NCBI RefSeq assembly: GCF_011250555.1
Contig: NZ_JAANMZ010000018.1
Span: 1-64,000 of the forward strand
Length of the DNA stretch: 64,000 nucleotides
DNA from: Bacillus sp. MM2020_4
Lineage (GTDB): Bacteria > Bacillota > Bacilli > Bacillales > Cytobacillaceae
Direction of reading: 5' to 3'
Below, piece after piece: positions 7,635 through 20,248 of this stretch; position 1 is the stretch's first letter, and each line of letters begins with the position of its first letter. Under the pieces are notes generated by a model. The model had not been told where the DNA came from and did no database searches. It saw nothing but the letters and a program-made list of their open reading frames with translations. A program made the position numbers and the translations under genes.

Positions 7635-8543
7635 TTGGGAAGTCAATGGATTTTCCTTGGCGGAGAGTTCGTCAAGAAAGAGGATGCTGTCGTATCCGTT
7701 TTTGATCATGGTTTTTTATATGGTGATGGAGTATTTGAGGGAATCCGCGTATACCGCGGCAACATCTTCAGACTCGATGCTCACCTAAAAAGACTATTTG
7801 AATCAGCACAATCCATTATGCTGAAGATTCCATACACACAGGAGGAAATGACACAATTAATCGTTGAAACCATTAGAAAGAATCAGCTAGAAAGCGCCTA
7901 TATTCGTGTCGTTGTTTCACGTGGCAAAGGAAATCTTGGACTGGACCCTTCTTCCTGCTCGAATCCAAGCGTCATCATTATCGCCGAGCCTTTAACCATG
8001 TATCCAAAGGAATTTTACGATAATGGCATAAAAATCGCATCGGTTGCAAGCAGACGGAATCGCCCGGATGTACTTAGTCCACAGATTAAATCACTTAATT
8101 ATTTAAATAATATTCTTGTAAAACTAGAAGCGAATCAAGTTGGCGTCCAGGAAGCCTTAATGATGAATGACCAAGGTTATGTTACCGAGGGTTCAGCCGA
8201 TAATATCTTCATTGTAAAAAATGGTGTCTTGTACACACCTCCCGTTTACTTAGGAGCATTAGAAGGAATTACCCGCAACGCCATCATAGATGTAGCAAGT
8301 GCCCAAGGCTACGAAGTGCGAGAATCACCTTTTACCAGACATGATGTATATGTCGCTGATGAGGTGTTCTTAACCGGAACAGCCATCGAAGTCATTGCCG
8401 TAATTGAAGTTGACGGCCGCGTCATTCGTGACGGGAAGCCAGGGATCGTAACAACCGACCTTTTAGAAGAATTCAGAAAGATCGTAACAACAGACGGAGT
8501 GGCTTGTTACCCAGAAACAACAAACCATGCTGTAGTCAGTTAG
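7635..8543 (+). CDS. ilvE: Branched-chain amino acid aminotransferase
   Basis: IlvE is a PLP enzyme that transfers the amino group between glutamate and the keto acids of Leu, Ile and Val. The 302-residue length is that of the short E. coli/archaeal type rather than the longer 360-residue B. subtilis YbgE/YwaA type. Motifs seen are FDHGFLYGDGVFEGIRVY, the PLP lysine in SLNYLNNILVKLEA (QIKSLNYLN) and EGSADNIFIV. The frame stays open upstream to 7458, but TTG 7635 has GAGGAGTGG at the right distance and gives the family N-terminus MGSQWIFLGGEF. It is the first gene of the ilv-leu operon, 11 bp before ilvD. Confidence 0.92.
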   Translation: MGSQWIFLGGEFVKKEDAVVSVFDHGFLYGDGVFEGIRVYRGNIFRLDAHLKRLFESAQSIMLKIPYTQEEMTQLIVETIRKNQLESAYIRVVVSRGKGNLGLDPSSCSNPSVIIIAEPLTMYPKEFYDNGIKIASVASRRNRPDVLSPQIKSLNYLNNILVKLEANQVGVQEALMMNDQGYVTEGSADNIFIVKNGVLYTPPVYLGALEGITRNAIIDVASAQGYEVRESPFTRHDVYVADEVFLTGTAIEVIAVIEVDGRVIRDGKPGIVTTDLLEEFRKIVTTDGVACYPETTNHAVVS

Positions 8544-8554
8544 GAGATTGAAAA

Positions 8555-10222
8555 ATGCGAAGCGATATGATTAAAAAGGGGATTGATCGTGCTCCCCACC
8601 GCAGCCTATTATACGCAACAGGGGTAACCGTTAGAGACTTAGAAAAACCGTTTATCGGTGTCTGTAACTCGTTTATTGAAATTATCCCAGGACATAAACA
8701 TCTTAATCATTTCGGTGAGATTGTAAAAGAAGCGATCCGTGAAGCCGGCGGCATTCCTTTCGAATTTAATACAATTGGTGTCGATGATGGTATTGCCATG
8801 GGGCATATCGGTATGCGTTATTCCCTTCCAAGCCGTGAAATTATTGCGGACAGTGCCGAAACAGTCATCAACGCTCACTGGTTTGATGGTGTGTTTTACA
8901 TACCAAACTGTGACAAAATCACACCGGGTATGTTGATGGCGGCAGCACGGACCAATGTCCCATCCGTATTTGTTTCCGGTGGACCAATGGAAGCTGGCGT
9001 TTCCTCTACAGGGAAAAACCTTTCCCTTACTTCCGTTTTTGAGGGAGTCGGATCCTATCATAACGGTACGATGACCGAGCAGCAATTGCTCGAAATTGAA
9101 ACAAGTGCCTGTCCTACATGTGGATCCTGTTCGGGAATGTTTACCGCAAACTCGATGAACTGTTTAATGGAAGTATTAGGGATGACGGTTCCTGGTAACG
9201 GAACAATTGTCGCAACTTCTGAAGAAAGACATGAACTCATCCGCCAGGCAGCAAGGCATTTAATTGAACTTGTGAAAAAGGATATTCGCCCGCGCGACAT
9301 GATTACGCGTGAAGCCATCGATAATGCATTCGCACTTGATATGGCGATGGGCGGTTCAACGAATACCGTTCTCCATACACTTGCCATTGCGCATGAAGCG
9401 GGGATTGAATACGACTTACGTGATATTAACAAAATTGCAGAGAAAGTCCCATATTTAGCAAAAATCATGCCAGCATCTGATGTTTCTATGGATGATGTGC
9501 ACCAAGCAGGCGGGGTCAGTGCTATTTTAAATGAGCTCTGTAAGGTTGAGGGTGCACTCCATAAGGATTGCCTGTCGATCACCGGAAAAACATTAGCCGA
9601 AAATGTGAAGGATGCAACAATCCTTAATGAAAAGGTTATTCGTTCAAAAGACAATCCATATAGTAAGGTTGGCGGTCTCTCCATCCTCTTTGGAAACATT
9701 GCTCCAGATGGTGGGGTTATCAAAGTAGGTGCAGTTGATCCATCGATTAAAACATTCTTGGGTGAAGCGATAGTGTTTGAATCCCAAGATGAGGCACAGG
9801 AAAACATTAATAACGGCACCGTTAAATCAGGGCATGTCGTGGTTATCCGCTATGAAGGCCCTAAAGGCGGACCGGGGATGCCTGAAATGCTCGCTCCAAC
9901 ATCGGCGATTGCTGGTCGGGGTTTAGATAAAGAGGTCGCATTAATTACAGATGGTCGTTTCTCTGGGGCAAGCCGCGGAATCTCAATTGGCCATATTTCA
10001 CCGGAAGCCGCAGAAGGCGGACCAATCGCCTTTGTAGAAAATGGTGACCAGATCTTAATTGATCTTGAGGGTCGTTCCATCGAGCTTCTCGTCGATGACG
10101 AAGTTTTAGCAGAAAGACGCCGTTCTTGGGTACAGCCGGAGCCAAAAATTAAATCTGGCTATCTCGCAAAATATGCAAAGCTTGTTACATCCGCTAATAC
10201 TGGCGGAGTTATGAAGATATAG
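8555..10222 (+). CDS. ilvD: Dihydroxy-acid dehydratase
   Basis: IlvD is a cytoplasmic Fe-S enzyme that dehydrates 2,3-dihydroxy acids to the keto acids of valine and isoleucine. The 555-residue length is standard. Cluster cysteines are visible in [10 protein letters not shown] and [19 protein letters not shown]. The C-terminal signatures [14 protein letters not shown] and [13 protein letters not shown] are intact. The ATG follows GGAGATTGAAAA. It is followed by the T-box leader, so ilvBNC-leuABCD expression is set separately from ilvE-ilvD. Confidence 0.96.
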   Translation: MRSDMIKKGIDRAPHRSLLYATGVTVRDLEKPFIGVCNSFIEIIPGHKHLNHFGEIVKEAIREAGGIPFEFNTIGVDDGIAMGHIGMRYSLPSREIIADSAETVINAHWFDGVFYIPNCDKITPGMLMAAARTNVPSVFVSGGPMEAGVSSTGKNLSLTSVFEGVGSYHNGTMTEQQLLEIETSACPTCGSCSGMFTANSMNCLMEVLGMTVPGNGTIVATSEERHELIRQAARHLIELVKKDIRPRDMITREAIDNAFALDMAMGGSTNTVLHTLAIAHEAGIEYDLRDINKIAEKVPYLAKIMPASDVSMDDVHQAGGVSAILNELCKVEGALHKDCLSITGKTLAENVKDATILNEKVIRSKDNPYSKVGGLSILFGNIAPDGGVIKVGAVDPSIKTFLGEAIVFESQDEAQENINNGTVKSGHVVVIRYEGPKGGPGMPEMLAPTSAIAGRGLDKEVALITDGRFSGASRGISIGHISPEAAEGGPIAFVENGDQILIDLEGRSIELLVDDEVLAERRRSWVQPEPKIKSGYLAKYAKLVTSANTGGVMKI

Positions 10223-10309
10223 GAATGGAAAATAAAAAGGGATTCCCTAGTACCCCTCCCCTTCTAAAGAAGTTAAGGTACTAAAGGTAAAGTGGCATAC
10301 CATTGACAA

Positions 10310-10645
10310 AAGAATATCCATAAATCGATGACGGGAATAAAGGAATAAGAAAGTGTATTTTCAGAGAGCTGGGGTTGCTGGAAGCCCAGTAATACATCTT
10401 ATTCCGACATCATCCCTGAGTGTTGAGCTGAACGATCTTCACTAGTAGGCTCAATCGGGTGTCACTTGAACACCTGTTACCAAAAGAAGCGTATTATTTT
10501 TAGTTGTCGCTTCATAAGGCAGTATTCGTAAGAATGCTGTAAAAACCGGGTGGTACCGAGAAAAAGAAGGTCTTTTCTCCCCGATTATTCTGCTTTGTAG
10601 TTTGTAGACTGCAGTTTATTCGGAGACGAAAAGGCCTTTTTGTTA
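10310..10645 (+). promoter_or_regulatory. T-box riboswitch, probably isoleucine-responsive
   Basis: The leader has the T-box GGGTGGTACC at 10548-10557. Stem I can be drawn: GGAATAAGA...TGTATT (10342-10357) pairs with AATACA...TCTTATTCC (10391-10405). The returning strand exposes GACATCA, in which ATC at 10409-10411 followed by A is the best specifier codon, giving Ile. The terminator uses GGTCTTTTC (from 10569) with GAAAAGGCC (to 10636), then TTTTTG. Uncharged tRNA should favour the antiterminator. TTGACA occurs at 10303 but has no -10 at proper spacing, so transcription may come from ilvE. Confidence 0.88.
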
Positions 10646-10689
10646 TTTTTGTGGCAATTATTCAATCACCCACAAGGAGGGATTACGAC

Positions 10690-12420
10690 GTGAAAGTAGA
10701 AGCAAAAAAGCTGGAATTCCAAGCCAGTACCGCACCAAAGACGGGTGCAGACCTTCTGATTGACTTATTAAAAAATGAAGGTGTTGATACGATTTTTGGG
10801 TATCCGGGAGGTGCTGTCCTACCAATTTACGATGCAATCTATCGGGCACAGGGTACAATCAATCATATTCTTTTCCGTCACGAGCAAGGTATGATCCATG
10901 CAGCTGAAGGATATGCCCGAATTACCGGCAATCCTGGTGTAGTAATCGCCACCTCAGGTCCAGGTGCAACAAACCTGGTAACCGGAATTACAGATGCGAT
11001 GATGGATTCCTTACCGCTCGTGGTATTTACCGGGCAGGTTGCACGGAGCGTCATCGGAACGGATGCCTTCCAAGAAGCAGATGTCATGGCGATTACGACA
11101 CCCATCACCAAGCATAATTATCAAGTGCAATCCATTTCTGACTTACCAAGAATTGTGAAAGAAGCTTTTCATATTGCTTCTACGGGCCGGCCGGGACCGG
11201 TCTTGGTCGACATTCCAAAGGATATCTCAGCAGGAATTTTAGCAAAAGAACCCAAAGAGGCAAAAATTGATTTACCGGGCTACCAGCCAACCACAAAGCC
11301 TAATCCAATGCAAATTAAAAAACTGGCTGATTCAATTGCAAAAGCAAAAAAGCCTGTCATACTCGCAGGCGCAGGTGTACTTCACGGAAAAGCGGCTGCA
11401 GAATTAACTGCATTTGCGGAAAAACACCAACTTCCGGTCGTGACAACACTACTTGGTCTTGGTACCTTCCCGGCAGATAGCCCTCTCTCGTTAGGAATGG
11501 GCGGCATGCACGGAACCTATGCGGCAAACATGGCTTTATATGAAAGTGACTTACTAATTAATTTGGGTGCCCGTTTTGATGACCGGTTAACGGGAAATCT
11601 TAAACACTTTGCTCCACATGCAAAGGTCGCACACATTGATATCGACCCAGCTGAAATTGGGAAAAATGTTCCCACCCAAATTCCAATTGTCTCCGATGCG
11701 AAAGAAGCTTTGGTTGAGTTAATCAATCAAACAGCTGAATCACCCAATCACGCGGCATGGCTGGGAACACTTCAGCAATACAAACAGGAATATCCGCTTT
11801 GGTATCAACATAATCCAAAGGGAATGTGTCCACAGTGGGTAATCGAAGCCATTCATAAAGTGACAAATGGCGATGCAATTGTGGCAACAGATGTCGGCCA
11901 ACATCAAATGTGGGCCGCCCAGTATTATTCCTTTAAAGAACCGCATCGCTGGATTACTTCTGGCGGGCTTGGAACAATGGGCTTCGGCTTCCCTGCCGCC
12001 ATCGGAGCACAAATTGCCTCACCAGAAAGTACAGTTGTCGCGATTGTCGGTGACGGTGGTTTCCAAATGACACTGCAAGAGCTTTCCGTCATTTATGAAC
12101 GCAACCTTCCAGTCAAAATCATCATTGTCAATAATGGTGCACTTGGAATGGTTCGTCAGTGGCAGGAATTATTACACGGCAACCGGATTTCGGAATCGAT
12201 TCTTCACACACAGCCTGATTTTGTCAAACTTGCTGAAAGTTATTCGATCCGCGGATACAAGGTTGAAGACCAGGAAGAATTAATCACAGTTTTACCAGAA
12301 GTATTCGCCTATAATGGCCCTGTTCTAGTTGACTGTCGCGTACTGCAGCAGGAGAAGGTTTTTCCAATGATTGCTCCAGGCAAAGGAATTCATGAAATGA
12401 TTGGGGTGAAACCACTATGA
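10690..12420 (+). CDS. ilvB: Acetolactate synthase large (catalytic) subunit
   Basis: IlvB is a ThDP/FAD enzyme making acetolactate or acetohydroxybutyrate, the first shared step of Val/Leu/Ile synthesis. Motifs are [14 protein letters not shown], the ThDP glutamate in [17 protein letters not shown], and [13 protein letters not shown]...[12 protein letters not shown] for Mg-ThDP. GTG 10690 is chosen because AAGGAGGG lies 8 bp upstream; the frame is open to 10651 but that region is riboswitch terminator. It gives 576 residues. Its stop overlaps the ilvN start by 4 bp (ATGA), implying translational coupling to the regulatory subunit. Confidence 0.96.
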   Translation: MKVEAKKLEFQASTAPKTGADLLIDLLKNEGVDTIFGYPGGAVLPIYDAIYRAQGTINHILFRHEQGMIHAAEGYARITGNPGVVIATSGPGATNLVTGITDAMMDSLPLVVFTGQVARSVIGTDAFQEADVMAITTPITKHNYQVQSISDLPRIVKEAFHIASTGRPGPVLVDIPKDISAGILAKEPKEAKIDLPGYQPTTKPNPMQIKKLADSIAKAKKPVILAGAGVLHGKAAAELTAFAEKHQLPVVTTLLGLGTFPADSPLSLGMGGMHGTYAANMALYESDLLINLGARFDDRLTGNLKHFAPHAKVAHIDIDPAEIGKNVPTQIPIVSDAKEALVELINQTAESPNHAAWLGTLQQYKQEYPLWYQHNPKGMCPQWVIEAIHKVTNGDAIVATDVGQHQMWAAQYYSFKEPHRWITSGGLGTMGFGFPAAIGAQIASPESTVVAIVGDGGFQMTLQELSVIYERNLPVKIIIVNNGALGMVRQWQELLHGNRISESILHTQPDFVKLAESYSIRGYKVEDQEELITVLPEVFAYNGPVLVDCRVLQQEKVFPMIAPGKGIHEMIGVKPL

Positions 12421-12938
12421 AACGTATCATAACCTTAACGGTTCAGGATCGAAGCGGTGTCCTCAATCGTGTTACCGGCCTCTTGCAAAGAAGACAGTTC
12501 AACATCGAGAGTATTTCTGTCGGGCCAACAGAAACCGAGGGCATTTCCAAGATGACTCTAGTAGTTGAAATCGAAGATGAACAGCGCCTAGAACAAGTTA
12601 CGAAACAATTAAACAAGCAAATTGATGTATTAAAAGTTTCCGATATTACCGATAAGGCCATTGTTGTCAGAGAGCTCGCCCTCATTAAGGTAGCCAGCTC
12701 GAGTCAGCTTCGCAGTGAAATTAATGGAATTATTGATCCATTCCGTGCCTCAGTGATCGACGTAAGTAAAGATAGTTTAGCCGTTCAAATCACAGGCCGT
12801 CCTGAAAAAATTGATGCCTTAATCGAGCTGCTTCGCCCATTCGGAATTAAAGAAATTGCCAGAACAGGGCTGACCGCCTTCCTGCGTGGGTATCAGCCAC
12901 AAGTAAGCGAACTAGCAACGCACACACTAGTAAAATAA
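12417..12938 (+). CDS. ilvN: Acetolactate synthase small (regulatory) subunit
   Basis: A 173-residue partner of IlvB that confers valine feedback control and full activity. The N-terminal ACT domain is clear: [24 protein letters not shown], then [12 protein letters not shown]. The C-terminal ALS_ss_C domain includes [17 protein letters not shown] and [20 protein letters not shown] sequence. The gene overlaps ilvB by four bases. The same gene is called ilvH in B. subtilis. It lies 26 bp before ilvC. Confidence 0.95.
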   Translation: MKRIITLTVQDRSGVLNRVTGLLQRRQFNIESISVGPTETEGISKMTLVVEIEDEQRLEQVTKQLNKQIDVLKVSDITDKAIVVRELALIKVASSSQLRSEINGIIDPFRASVIDVSKDSLAVQITGRPEKIDALIELLRPFGIKEIARTGLTAFLRGYQPQVSELATHTLVK

Positions 12939-12958
12939 TAATATTCGTGGAAGGATGA

Positions 12959-15527
<2,569 letters not shown>

Positions 15528-15584
15528 TGAAAATGGTGACAGGCACCATTTGGATTTTTTAACCAAATAAGGAGGTTGCTTCTA

Positions 15585-16691
15585 ATGAAAAAACGTATTG
15601 TCTTACTTCCCGGTGATGGGATTGGAAAAGAAGTTATTCATTCTGCAAAAGATGTGTTACAGGCAATTGCCGAAGAATATAATCATAGTTTTTACTTTGA
15701 AACCCATGAAATCGGAGGAGCAGCCATTGACCTTTACGGCACTCCTCTTCCTGAAACAACTGTTGATGCCTGTAAACAAGCGGATGGTGTATTACTAGGA
15801 GCCGTTGGCGGACCAAAATGGGATAAAAATCCCTCCCACCTTCGACCTGAGAAAGGGTTGCTCGGCATCCGCAAAGCACTAGATTTATATGCAAACTTAA
15901 GGCCAATCAAAGGATTTAAAAATTTACTTCATGCTTCTCCATTAAAGGAAGAAGTAGTTTCAGGAAGCGACCTCCTTATTGTTCGTGAATTAACGGGCGG
16001 GCTATATTTTGGTACTCCGAGTGAACGTCGTGATAACGGTAATGCTGTGGTAGACACACTCTCTTACACCCGTAAAGAGATTGAAAGGATTGTCGATAAA
16101 GGCTTTCAAGCAGCACAGCAGCGGCGCGGTCACTTGACATCCGTTGATAAGGCAAATGTCCTCGAATCCAGCAAACTATGGCGTGAGGTAGTCGAGGAGA
16201 AAAAGGCTCAATATCCAGAAGTTGCGGTTGAACATGTTTTAGTCGATGCAGCGGCAATGAAATTAATCACAAACCCAACCCAATTCGACGTCATCGTGAC
16301 TGAGAACCTATTTGGAGATATTTTAAGTGATGAGGCTTCAGTATTGACAGGATCACTTGGCATGCTCCCTTCTGCCAGCCTTCGCGAAGATGGGCTTGGA
16401 CTTTATGAACCGGTTCACGGTTCTGCTCCAGATATTGCTGGCAAAGGCGTGGCCAATCCAGTTGCGATGATCTTGTCCGCTGCCCTAATGCTAAGATATT
16501 CTTTCCAATTGGAAGATGAAGCGAAGATGATTGAGGATGCCGTTCAATCCATCCTTGATGCCGGCTTCCATACAGGAGATCTCCAGGTAGCAGAGGGTCG
16601 CCTTGTTGGAACAGCAGAAATGACTAAGTTGATTGTCGATTATATCAAATCACAAAATGCTTCGAAATGTATCGCTAGCTGTTATTATTAA
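15585..16691 (+). CDS. leuB: 3-isopropylmalate dehydrogenase
   Basis: LeuB oxidatively decarboxylates 3-isopropylmalate with NAD+. Landmarks are LLPGDGIGKEV, LLGAVGGPKWD, the substrate arginines in RPEKGLLGIRKALDLYANLRP, ELTGGLYFG, and the metal-binding NLFGDILSDEAS with the cofactor loop EPVHGSAPDIAGKG. ATG 15585 is used because GGAGG sits 9 bp upstream. The C-terminus (SQNASKCIASCYY) is more Cys-rich and slightly longer than usual. The gene lies 57 bp after leuA, downstream of the repeat hairpin. Confidence 0.95.
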   Translation: MKKRIVLLPGDGIGKEVIHSAKDVLQAIAEEYNHSFYFETHEIGGAAIDLYGTPLPETTVDACKQADGVLLGAVGGPKWDKNPSHLRPEKGLLGIRKALDLYANLRPIKGFKNLLHASPLKEEVVSGSDLLIVRELTGGLYFGTPSERRDNGNAVVDTLSYTRKEIERIVDKGFQAAQQRRGHLTSVDKANVLESSKLWREVVEEKKAQYPEVAVEHVLVDAAAMKLITNPTQFDVIVTENLFGDILSDEASVLTGSLGMLPSASLREDGLGLYEPVHGSAPDIAGKGVANPVAMILSAALMLRYSFQLEDEAKMIEDAVQSILDAGFHTGDLQVAEGRLVGTAEMTKLIVDYIKSQNASKCIASCYY

Positions 16692-16706
16692 AAAGTTTTT
16701 CAGGGT

Positions 16707-16733
16707 AAACCGTCTTGAATAGGCGGTTTTCCT
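16707..16733 (+). terminator. Possible attenuating hairpin between leuB and leuC
   Basis: AAACCGTC and GGCGGTTT pair over 8 bp with a 7-nt loop and are followed by TTCCTTT. The T-run is weak, so this is more likely partial termination or an RNA processing site in the 134-bp leuB-leuC gap. Confidence 0.45.
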
Positions 16734-16825
16734 TTATAAATAGTGTAGAAAAAGTCATGCGATGATTGAAGCGAGGTAACCGCCGATTAGGAAATTCTAA
16801 ATCTATAAACGTGAGGAAGGAAGCT

Positions 16826-18244
16826 ATGCATACACCAAAAACGATTATCCAAAAAATTTGGGAACAACATGTTGTCCATCAAGAAGAAGGAAAACCAGAT
16901 TTACTATACATCGATTTGCATCTCGTTCACGAAGTTACCTCACCTCAAGCATTTGAGGGATTACGATTGAACGGACGAAAGGTCCGCCGCCCGGATCTTA
17001 CTTACGCAACAATGGATCATAATATTCCAACCCGTGACCGCAATGAGATTAAAGATCCAGTTTCGAAAAATCAAGTTGATACCTTACAGAAAAACTGTCA
17101 GGAATTCGGCATCGAATTATCTGATTTACATCACCCTGATAATGGTATCGTTCACGTGATCGGACCACAGCTTGGTTTAACGCAACCGGGAAAAACCATT
17201 GTATGTGGTGACAGTCATACCTCTACGCACGGCGCATTCGGTGCCCTTGCTTTTGGTATCGGAACAAGTGAAGTCGAGCATGTTCTGGCATCACAAACAT
17301 TATGGCAGGCTCCTCCAAAAACGATGAACGTAAAAGTAAATGGCAAGCTTGGAGTGGGTGTAACCGCAAAGGACTTAATTTTAGCGATTATCGGTAAATT
17401 TGGCATTCAATTTGGAACTGGCTACGTAATGGAATACACAGGTGAAGCGATTCGTTCCCTTTCCATGGAAGAGCGTATGACGGTATGTAACATGTCAATT
17501 GAGGCCGGCGCTCGTGCCGGATTGATTACCCCTGACGAAACCACTTTTGAATATTTAAAAGGGCGGCGGCATGTTCCTAAAGGGGAGGCATTCGAGGAAG
17601 CTGTTGCCAAATGGCGTGCACTTGCAACTGATGAAGGTGCTTCTTACGATAAAGTAGTGGAAATTAATGCTGACGAAATTGAACCACAAGTAACGTGGGG
17701 TACAAACCCAGGTATGTGTCTCCCTGTAACCGCTGCTGTTCCAAATCCTAATGATGCGGTTAAAGTCAATGAAAAAGATGCAATTACCCGTGCCCTTCAC
17801 TATATGGGACTTGAAGCTGATCAGCCCATAACAAGTATCCAAATTGACCATGTCTTTATTGGATCCTGTACAAACTCTCGCCTAAGTGATTTACGGAAAG
17901 CAGCAGAAGTCATTCGCGGCAAGAAGGTTAATCCTGCTGTTAAAGCAATTGTTGTACCTGGTTCTTTTATTGTAAAAATGGAAGCCGAAAAAGAAGGAAT
18001 TGACCAAGTCTTTAAGGATGCCGGCTTTGAATGGCGTGAGGCCGGATGCAGCATGTGCTTAGCAATGAATGATGATATTGTTCCTCCAGAAGGACGCTGT
18101 GCTTCCACATCAAACCGAAACTTTGAAGGCCGTCAAGGAAATGGGGCTCGTACCCATCTGGTTAGCCCTGAAATGGCAGCAGCAGCTGCGGTAGCGGGTC
18201 ATTTTGTTGATGTCCGCAAATTCACTGCACAGGAGGTTTACTAA
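16826..18244 (+). CDS. leuC: 3-isopropylmalate dehydratase large subunit
   Basis: LeuC carries the [4Fe-4S] cluster of isopropylmalate isomerase, which interconverts 2- and 3-isopropylmalate together with LeuD. Aconitase-family motifs are [42 protein letters not shown] and [13 protein letters not shown], giving the three cluster cysteines. ATG 16826, behind GAGGAAGGAAG, gives 472 residues, the same length as B. subtilis LeuC. The frame is open further upstream, but that part is non-coding leader. It ends 2 bp before leuD. Confidence 0.95.
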   Translation: MHTPKTIIQKIWEQHVVHQEEGKPDLLYIDLHLVHEVTSPQAFEGLRLNGRKVRRPDLTYATMDHNIPTRDRNEIKDPVSKNQVDTLQKNCQEFGIELSDLHHPDNGIVHVIGPQLGLTQPGKTIVCGDSHTSTHGAFGALAFGIGTSEVEHVLASQTLWQAPPKTMNVKVNGKLGVGVTAKDLILAIIGKFGIQFGTGYVMEYTGEAIRSLSMEERMTVCNMSIEAGARAGLITPDETTFEYLKGRRHVPKGEAFEEAVAKWRALATDEGASYDKVVEINADEIEPQVTWGTNPGMCLPVTAAVPNPNDAVKVNEKDAITRALHYMGLEADQPITSIQIDHVFIGSCTNSRLSDLRKAAEVIRGKKVNPAVKAIVVPGSFIVKMEAEKEGIDQVFKDAGFEWREAGCSMCLAMNDDIVPPEGRCASTSNRNFEGRQGNGARTHLVSPEMAAAAAVAGHFVDVRKFTAQEVY

Positions 18245-18246
18245 TC

Positions 18247-18831
18247 ATGGAACCACTACGTACACACCAAGGCCTTGTTTTTCCATTAAACCGATCAAAT
18301 GTTGATACTGACCAAATTATTCCGAAGCAATTTTTAAAGCGGATTGAACGAAGCGGTTTCGGCCAATTCCTATTCTATAACTGGCGTTTTGATGATGCTG
18401 GCAAACCTCGTGAAGATTTCTCATTGAATGATCCAAAATATAAAGGTGCTTCCATCATCGTGGCCGGTGAAAACTTTGGCTGCGGCTCATCACGTGAGCA
18501 TGCTCCGTGGGCCGTTCAGGACTTTGGATTTAAAGTCGTTATTGCCCCAAGTTTTGCTGATATTTTTAAAAATAACTGCGCAAAAACTGGGATTCTAACC
18601 GTTCAAGCTTCTGAAGAACAAGTTCAAGAGATTATTCGTAAAGCAGAATCAACTGCGTATACCCTAACTGTAGACCTTGAAGAACAAGTGGTTTACGACA
18701 ACGAAGGATTTAAACTGACTTTTGATATCGCACCATATCCAAAACAAATGCTATTAAATGGCTGGGACGAAATCGGTGTTACATTAAGCTACGAGGATAA
18801 AATTAAGCAATATGAACTTGCACACAGTTAA
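18247..18831 (+). CDS. leuD: 3-isopropylmalate dehydratase small subunit
   Basis: LeuD is the swivel domain of isopropylmalate isomerase and completes the active site with LeuC. The 194-residue protein contains NVDTDQIIPKQFLKRI, the GENFGCGSSREHAPWAVQDFG signature and NNCAKTGILTV. It is the last gene of the operon, with a strong terminator six bases after the stop. Confidence 0.95.
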   Translation: MEPLRTHQGLVFPLNRSNVDTDQIIPKQFLKRIERSGFGQFLFYNWRFDDAGKPREDFSLNDPKYKGASIIVAGENFGCGSSREHAPWAVQDFGFKVVIAPSFADIFKNNCAKTGILTVQASEEQVQEIIRKAESTAYTLTVDLEEQVVYDNEGFKLTFDIAPYPKQMLLNGWDEIGVTLSYEDKIKQYELAHS

Positions 18832-18836
18832 TAGAA

Positions 18837-18862
18837 AGAGCTTGGAATCCAAGCTCTTTTTT
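18837..18862 (+). terminator. Terminator of the ilv-leu operon
   Basis: AGAGCTTGG-AAT-CCAAGCTCT is a perfect 9-bp stem with a 3-nt loop followed by TTTTT. Confidence 0.93.
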
Positions 18863-18867
18863 CCTAT

Positions 18868-19179
18868 CTAGAATTCTGGCAAGTGATCGAGATTATTTTC
18901 CTTTATCCCATCTGGTTCGCTGCGGATAATATCTCTCCCGTATTTGTGGAAAACATCTATATGCGCAATCTTCCCTTCCTTTGCCTCGGCGAGTGCTGAT
19001 ATATAATCCAGTTCCCTTCCAGTATTAGTTTTAAAAGCAATCAGGTCCCCTTCATCGTTTTTTCTGACGGCGACAAATTCCTCTTTACCATCCAGATTCG
19101 ATCGATCCGCTTCCATAAGGGCCTGTTGTTCAGTTTTCTGCTTGTATTGTTCATATATTTTTTCAAAGTCTTGTTCCAT
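18868..19179 (-). CDS. DUF3892-like small protein
   Basis: A 103-residue soluble protein on the minus strand. Residues about 35-85 (EEFVAVRKNDEGDLIAFKTNTGRELDYISALAEAKEGKI...IDVF, then RDIIRSEPDG) match the short domain found in DUF3892 proteins of bacilli, whose function is unknown. ATG 19179 is used because GGAGGTGA lies 7 bp upstream; the frame begins slightly earlier inside the leader. The N-terminal 30 residues are charged and probably helical. It shares the intergenic space with leuD, transcribed towards it. Confidence 0.75.
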   Translation of the reverse strand: MEQDFEKIYEQYKQKTEQQALMEADRSNLDGKEEFVAVRKNDEGDLIAFKTNTGRELDYISALAEAKEGKIAHIDVFHKYGRDIIRSEPDGIKENNLDHLPEF

Positions 19180-19331
19180 CCTGTCACCTCCGAACATTTG
19201 TTAGTATTTTTCTTTTTTTTAAAATTATCCTCTATTCCGAAATTGTCACAAACTGTTCAATATTTACCCTGTCGAATAAAATTACCCTTTTATCGTGCGT
19301 GGTATAATTTACCTAATTGGGGGTGATCAAA

Positions 19332-20081
19332 TTGGATGCAACGGAAGGAAATGCATGGTTTTATATACGAAATCATCAGCAACTGGGACCCATTGGATTA
19401 TTTGAACTGAAAAAAATGTTTGAACAAGGTATACTCACTCCTGAAACCTATGTTTGGACAAAAGAGTTGAATCAATGGCAAATGGCCAAAAGCCTTGAAC
19501 TATTGCCAGCTCTAGTCTTCAAGCCCAATGTGTTGGCGCGACCTGAAGAAAATTTAGCTAGTACTTGGGATGAGCAAATTAAAGATATCTATCCAAAAGG
19601 AAGACCATTCGTACGATACCTAGCAAGGCTTTTTGATTTATCACTTTTTTCACTCGTTTTAATCACCTTTGTATCGATATTTTCTCCCAAATTCATACTA
19701 GAGACATCGGGAATCTTAATCTTTATGCTTAGTCTGATTCTATATGTTTTAGTAGAAGCCTCCATCCTTGCGATTTTCGGAAATACATTAGGGAAGACCA
19801 TCCTAAACGCTCGCCTTCGAACAATTAATGGTGAACCGCTTCATTTCCTGACCGCACTAAAGCGAAGCATTTTTGTAACAGCAGCCGGAATGGGCTTTGG
19901 AGTACCTATTATTCATTTTATCTGCTCTTATTTTTCATATTTTGATCTTAAAAAGAATGGGATGTCCACCTGGGATCAGCAAATTGGAACAATGGTCCTT
20001 TATGGAAAGGTTAGCCCTATCCGGATTGTTATTGTTAGTCTCTTGCCAATTGCCTTATTAATTGCCGGTCTGTCCGTTTAG
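19332..20081 (+). CDS. GYF_2-RDD family membrane protein
   Basis: A 249-residue protein. Residues about 8-55 form a GYF_2 domain (AWFYIRNHQQLGPIGLFELKKMF..., with TYVWTKELNQWQMA), which usually binds other proteins. Residues about 90-235 form an RDD domain with at least three hydrophobic segments (PFVRYLARLFDLSLFSLVLITF; ALKRSIFVTAAGMG). The pair anchors a GYF module at the membrane; transport or stress roles have been proposed for RDD proteins, but none is assigned here. TTG 19332 was chosen because GGGGGTGATC precedes it; a TTG at 19317 is also possible. A terminator-like hairpin follows at 20131. Confidence 0.82.
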   Translation: MDATEGNAWFYIRNHQQLGPIGLFELKKMFEQGILTPETYVWTKELNQWQMAKSLELLPALVFKPNVLARPEENLASTWDEQIKDIYPKGRPFVRYLARLFDLSLFSLVLITFVSIFSPKFILETSGILIFMLSLILYVLVEASILAIFGNTLGKTILNARLRTINGEPLHFLTALKRSIFVTAAGMGFGVPIIHFICSYFSYFDLKKNGMSTWDQQIGTMVLYGKVSPIRIVIVSLLPIALLIAGLSV

Positions 20082-20130
20082 GTATTTTCTTTTTTTGCAT
20101 TGTAAAAAGCTGAACAACCACTTCTAAACA

Positions 20131-20165
20131 AAAGCCCTCCATACACCAAAATGGAAGGGCTTTCG
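20131..20165. terminator. Terminator between the convergent RDD and membrane protein genes
   Basis: AAAGCCCTCCAT pairs with ATGGAAGGGCTTT with one bulged A; the loop is 8 nt. It has T-rich ends on both strands and could serve both genes. Confidence 0.7.
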
Positions 20166-20203
20166 CATTATCCGAATAAACTCAACAGCATTCATAAACC
20201 GCA

Positions 20204-20248
20204 CGTCCACCCTAGGAGGACACATGTCCACGAATGGTGCCTGACACC
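20204..20248 (-). repeat. 45-bp dispersed repeat copy at a gene 3' end
   Basis: On the minus strand it reads GGTGTCAGGCACC, ATTC, GTGGACA, then a near-palindrome around CCTAGG. A second copy at 27274-27318 is nearly identical and has the same orientation to its upstream gene. The TAG stop of the membrane protein gene is inside the CCTAGG. Confidence 0.85.

Noticed and set aside
10303-10331. TTGACA as a promoter for the T-box leader
   Set aside because: No -10-like hexamer lies 16-18 bp downstream (the sequence there is CGATGA), so it was not called.
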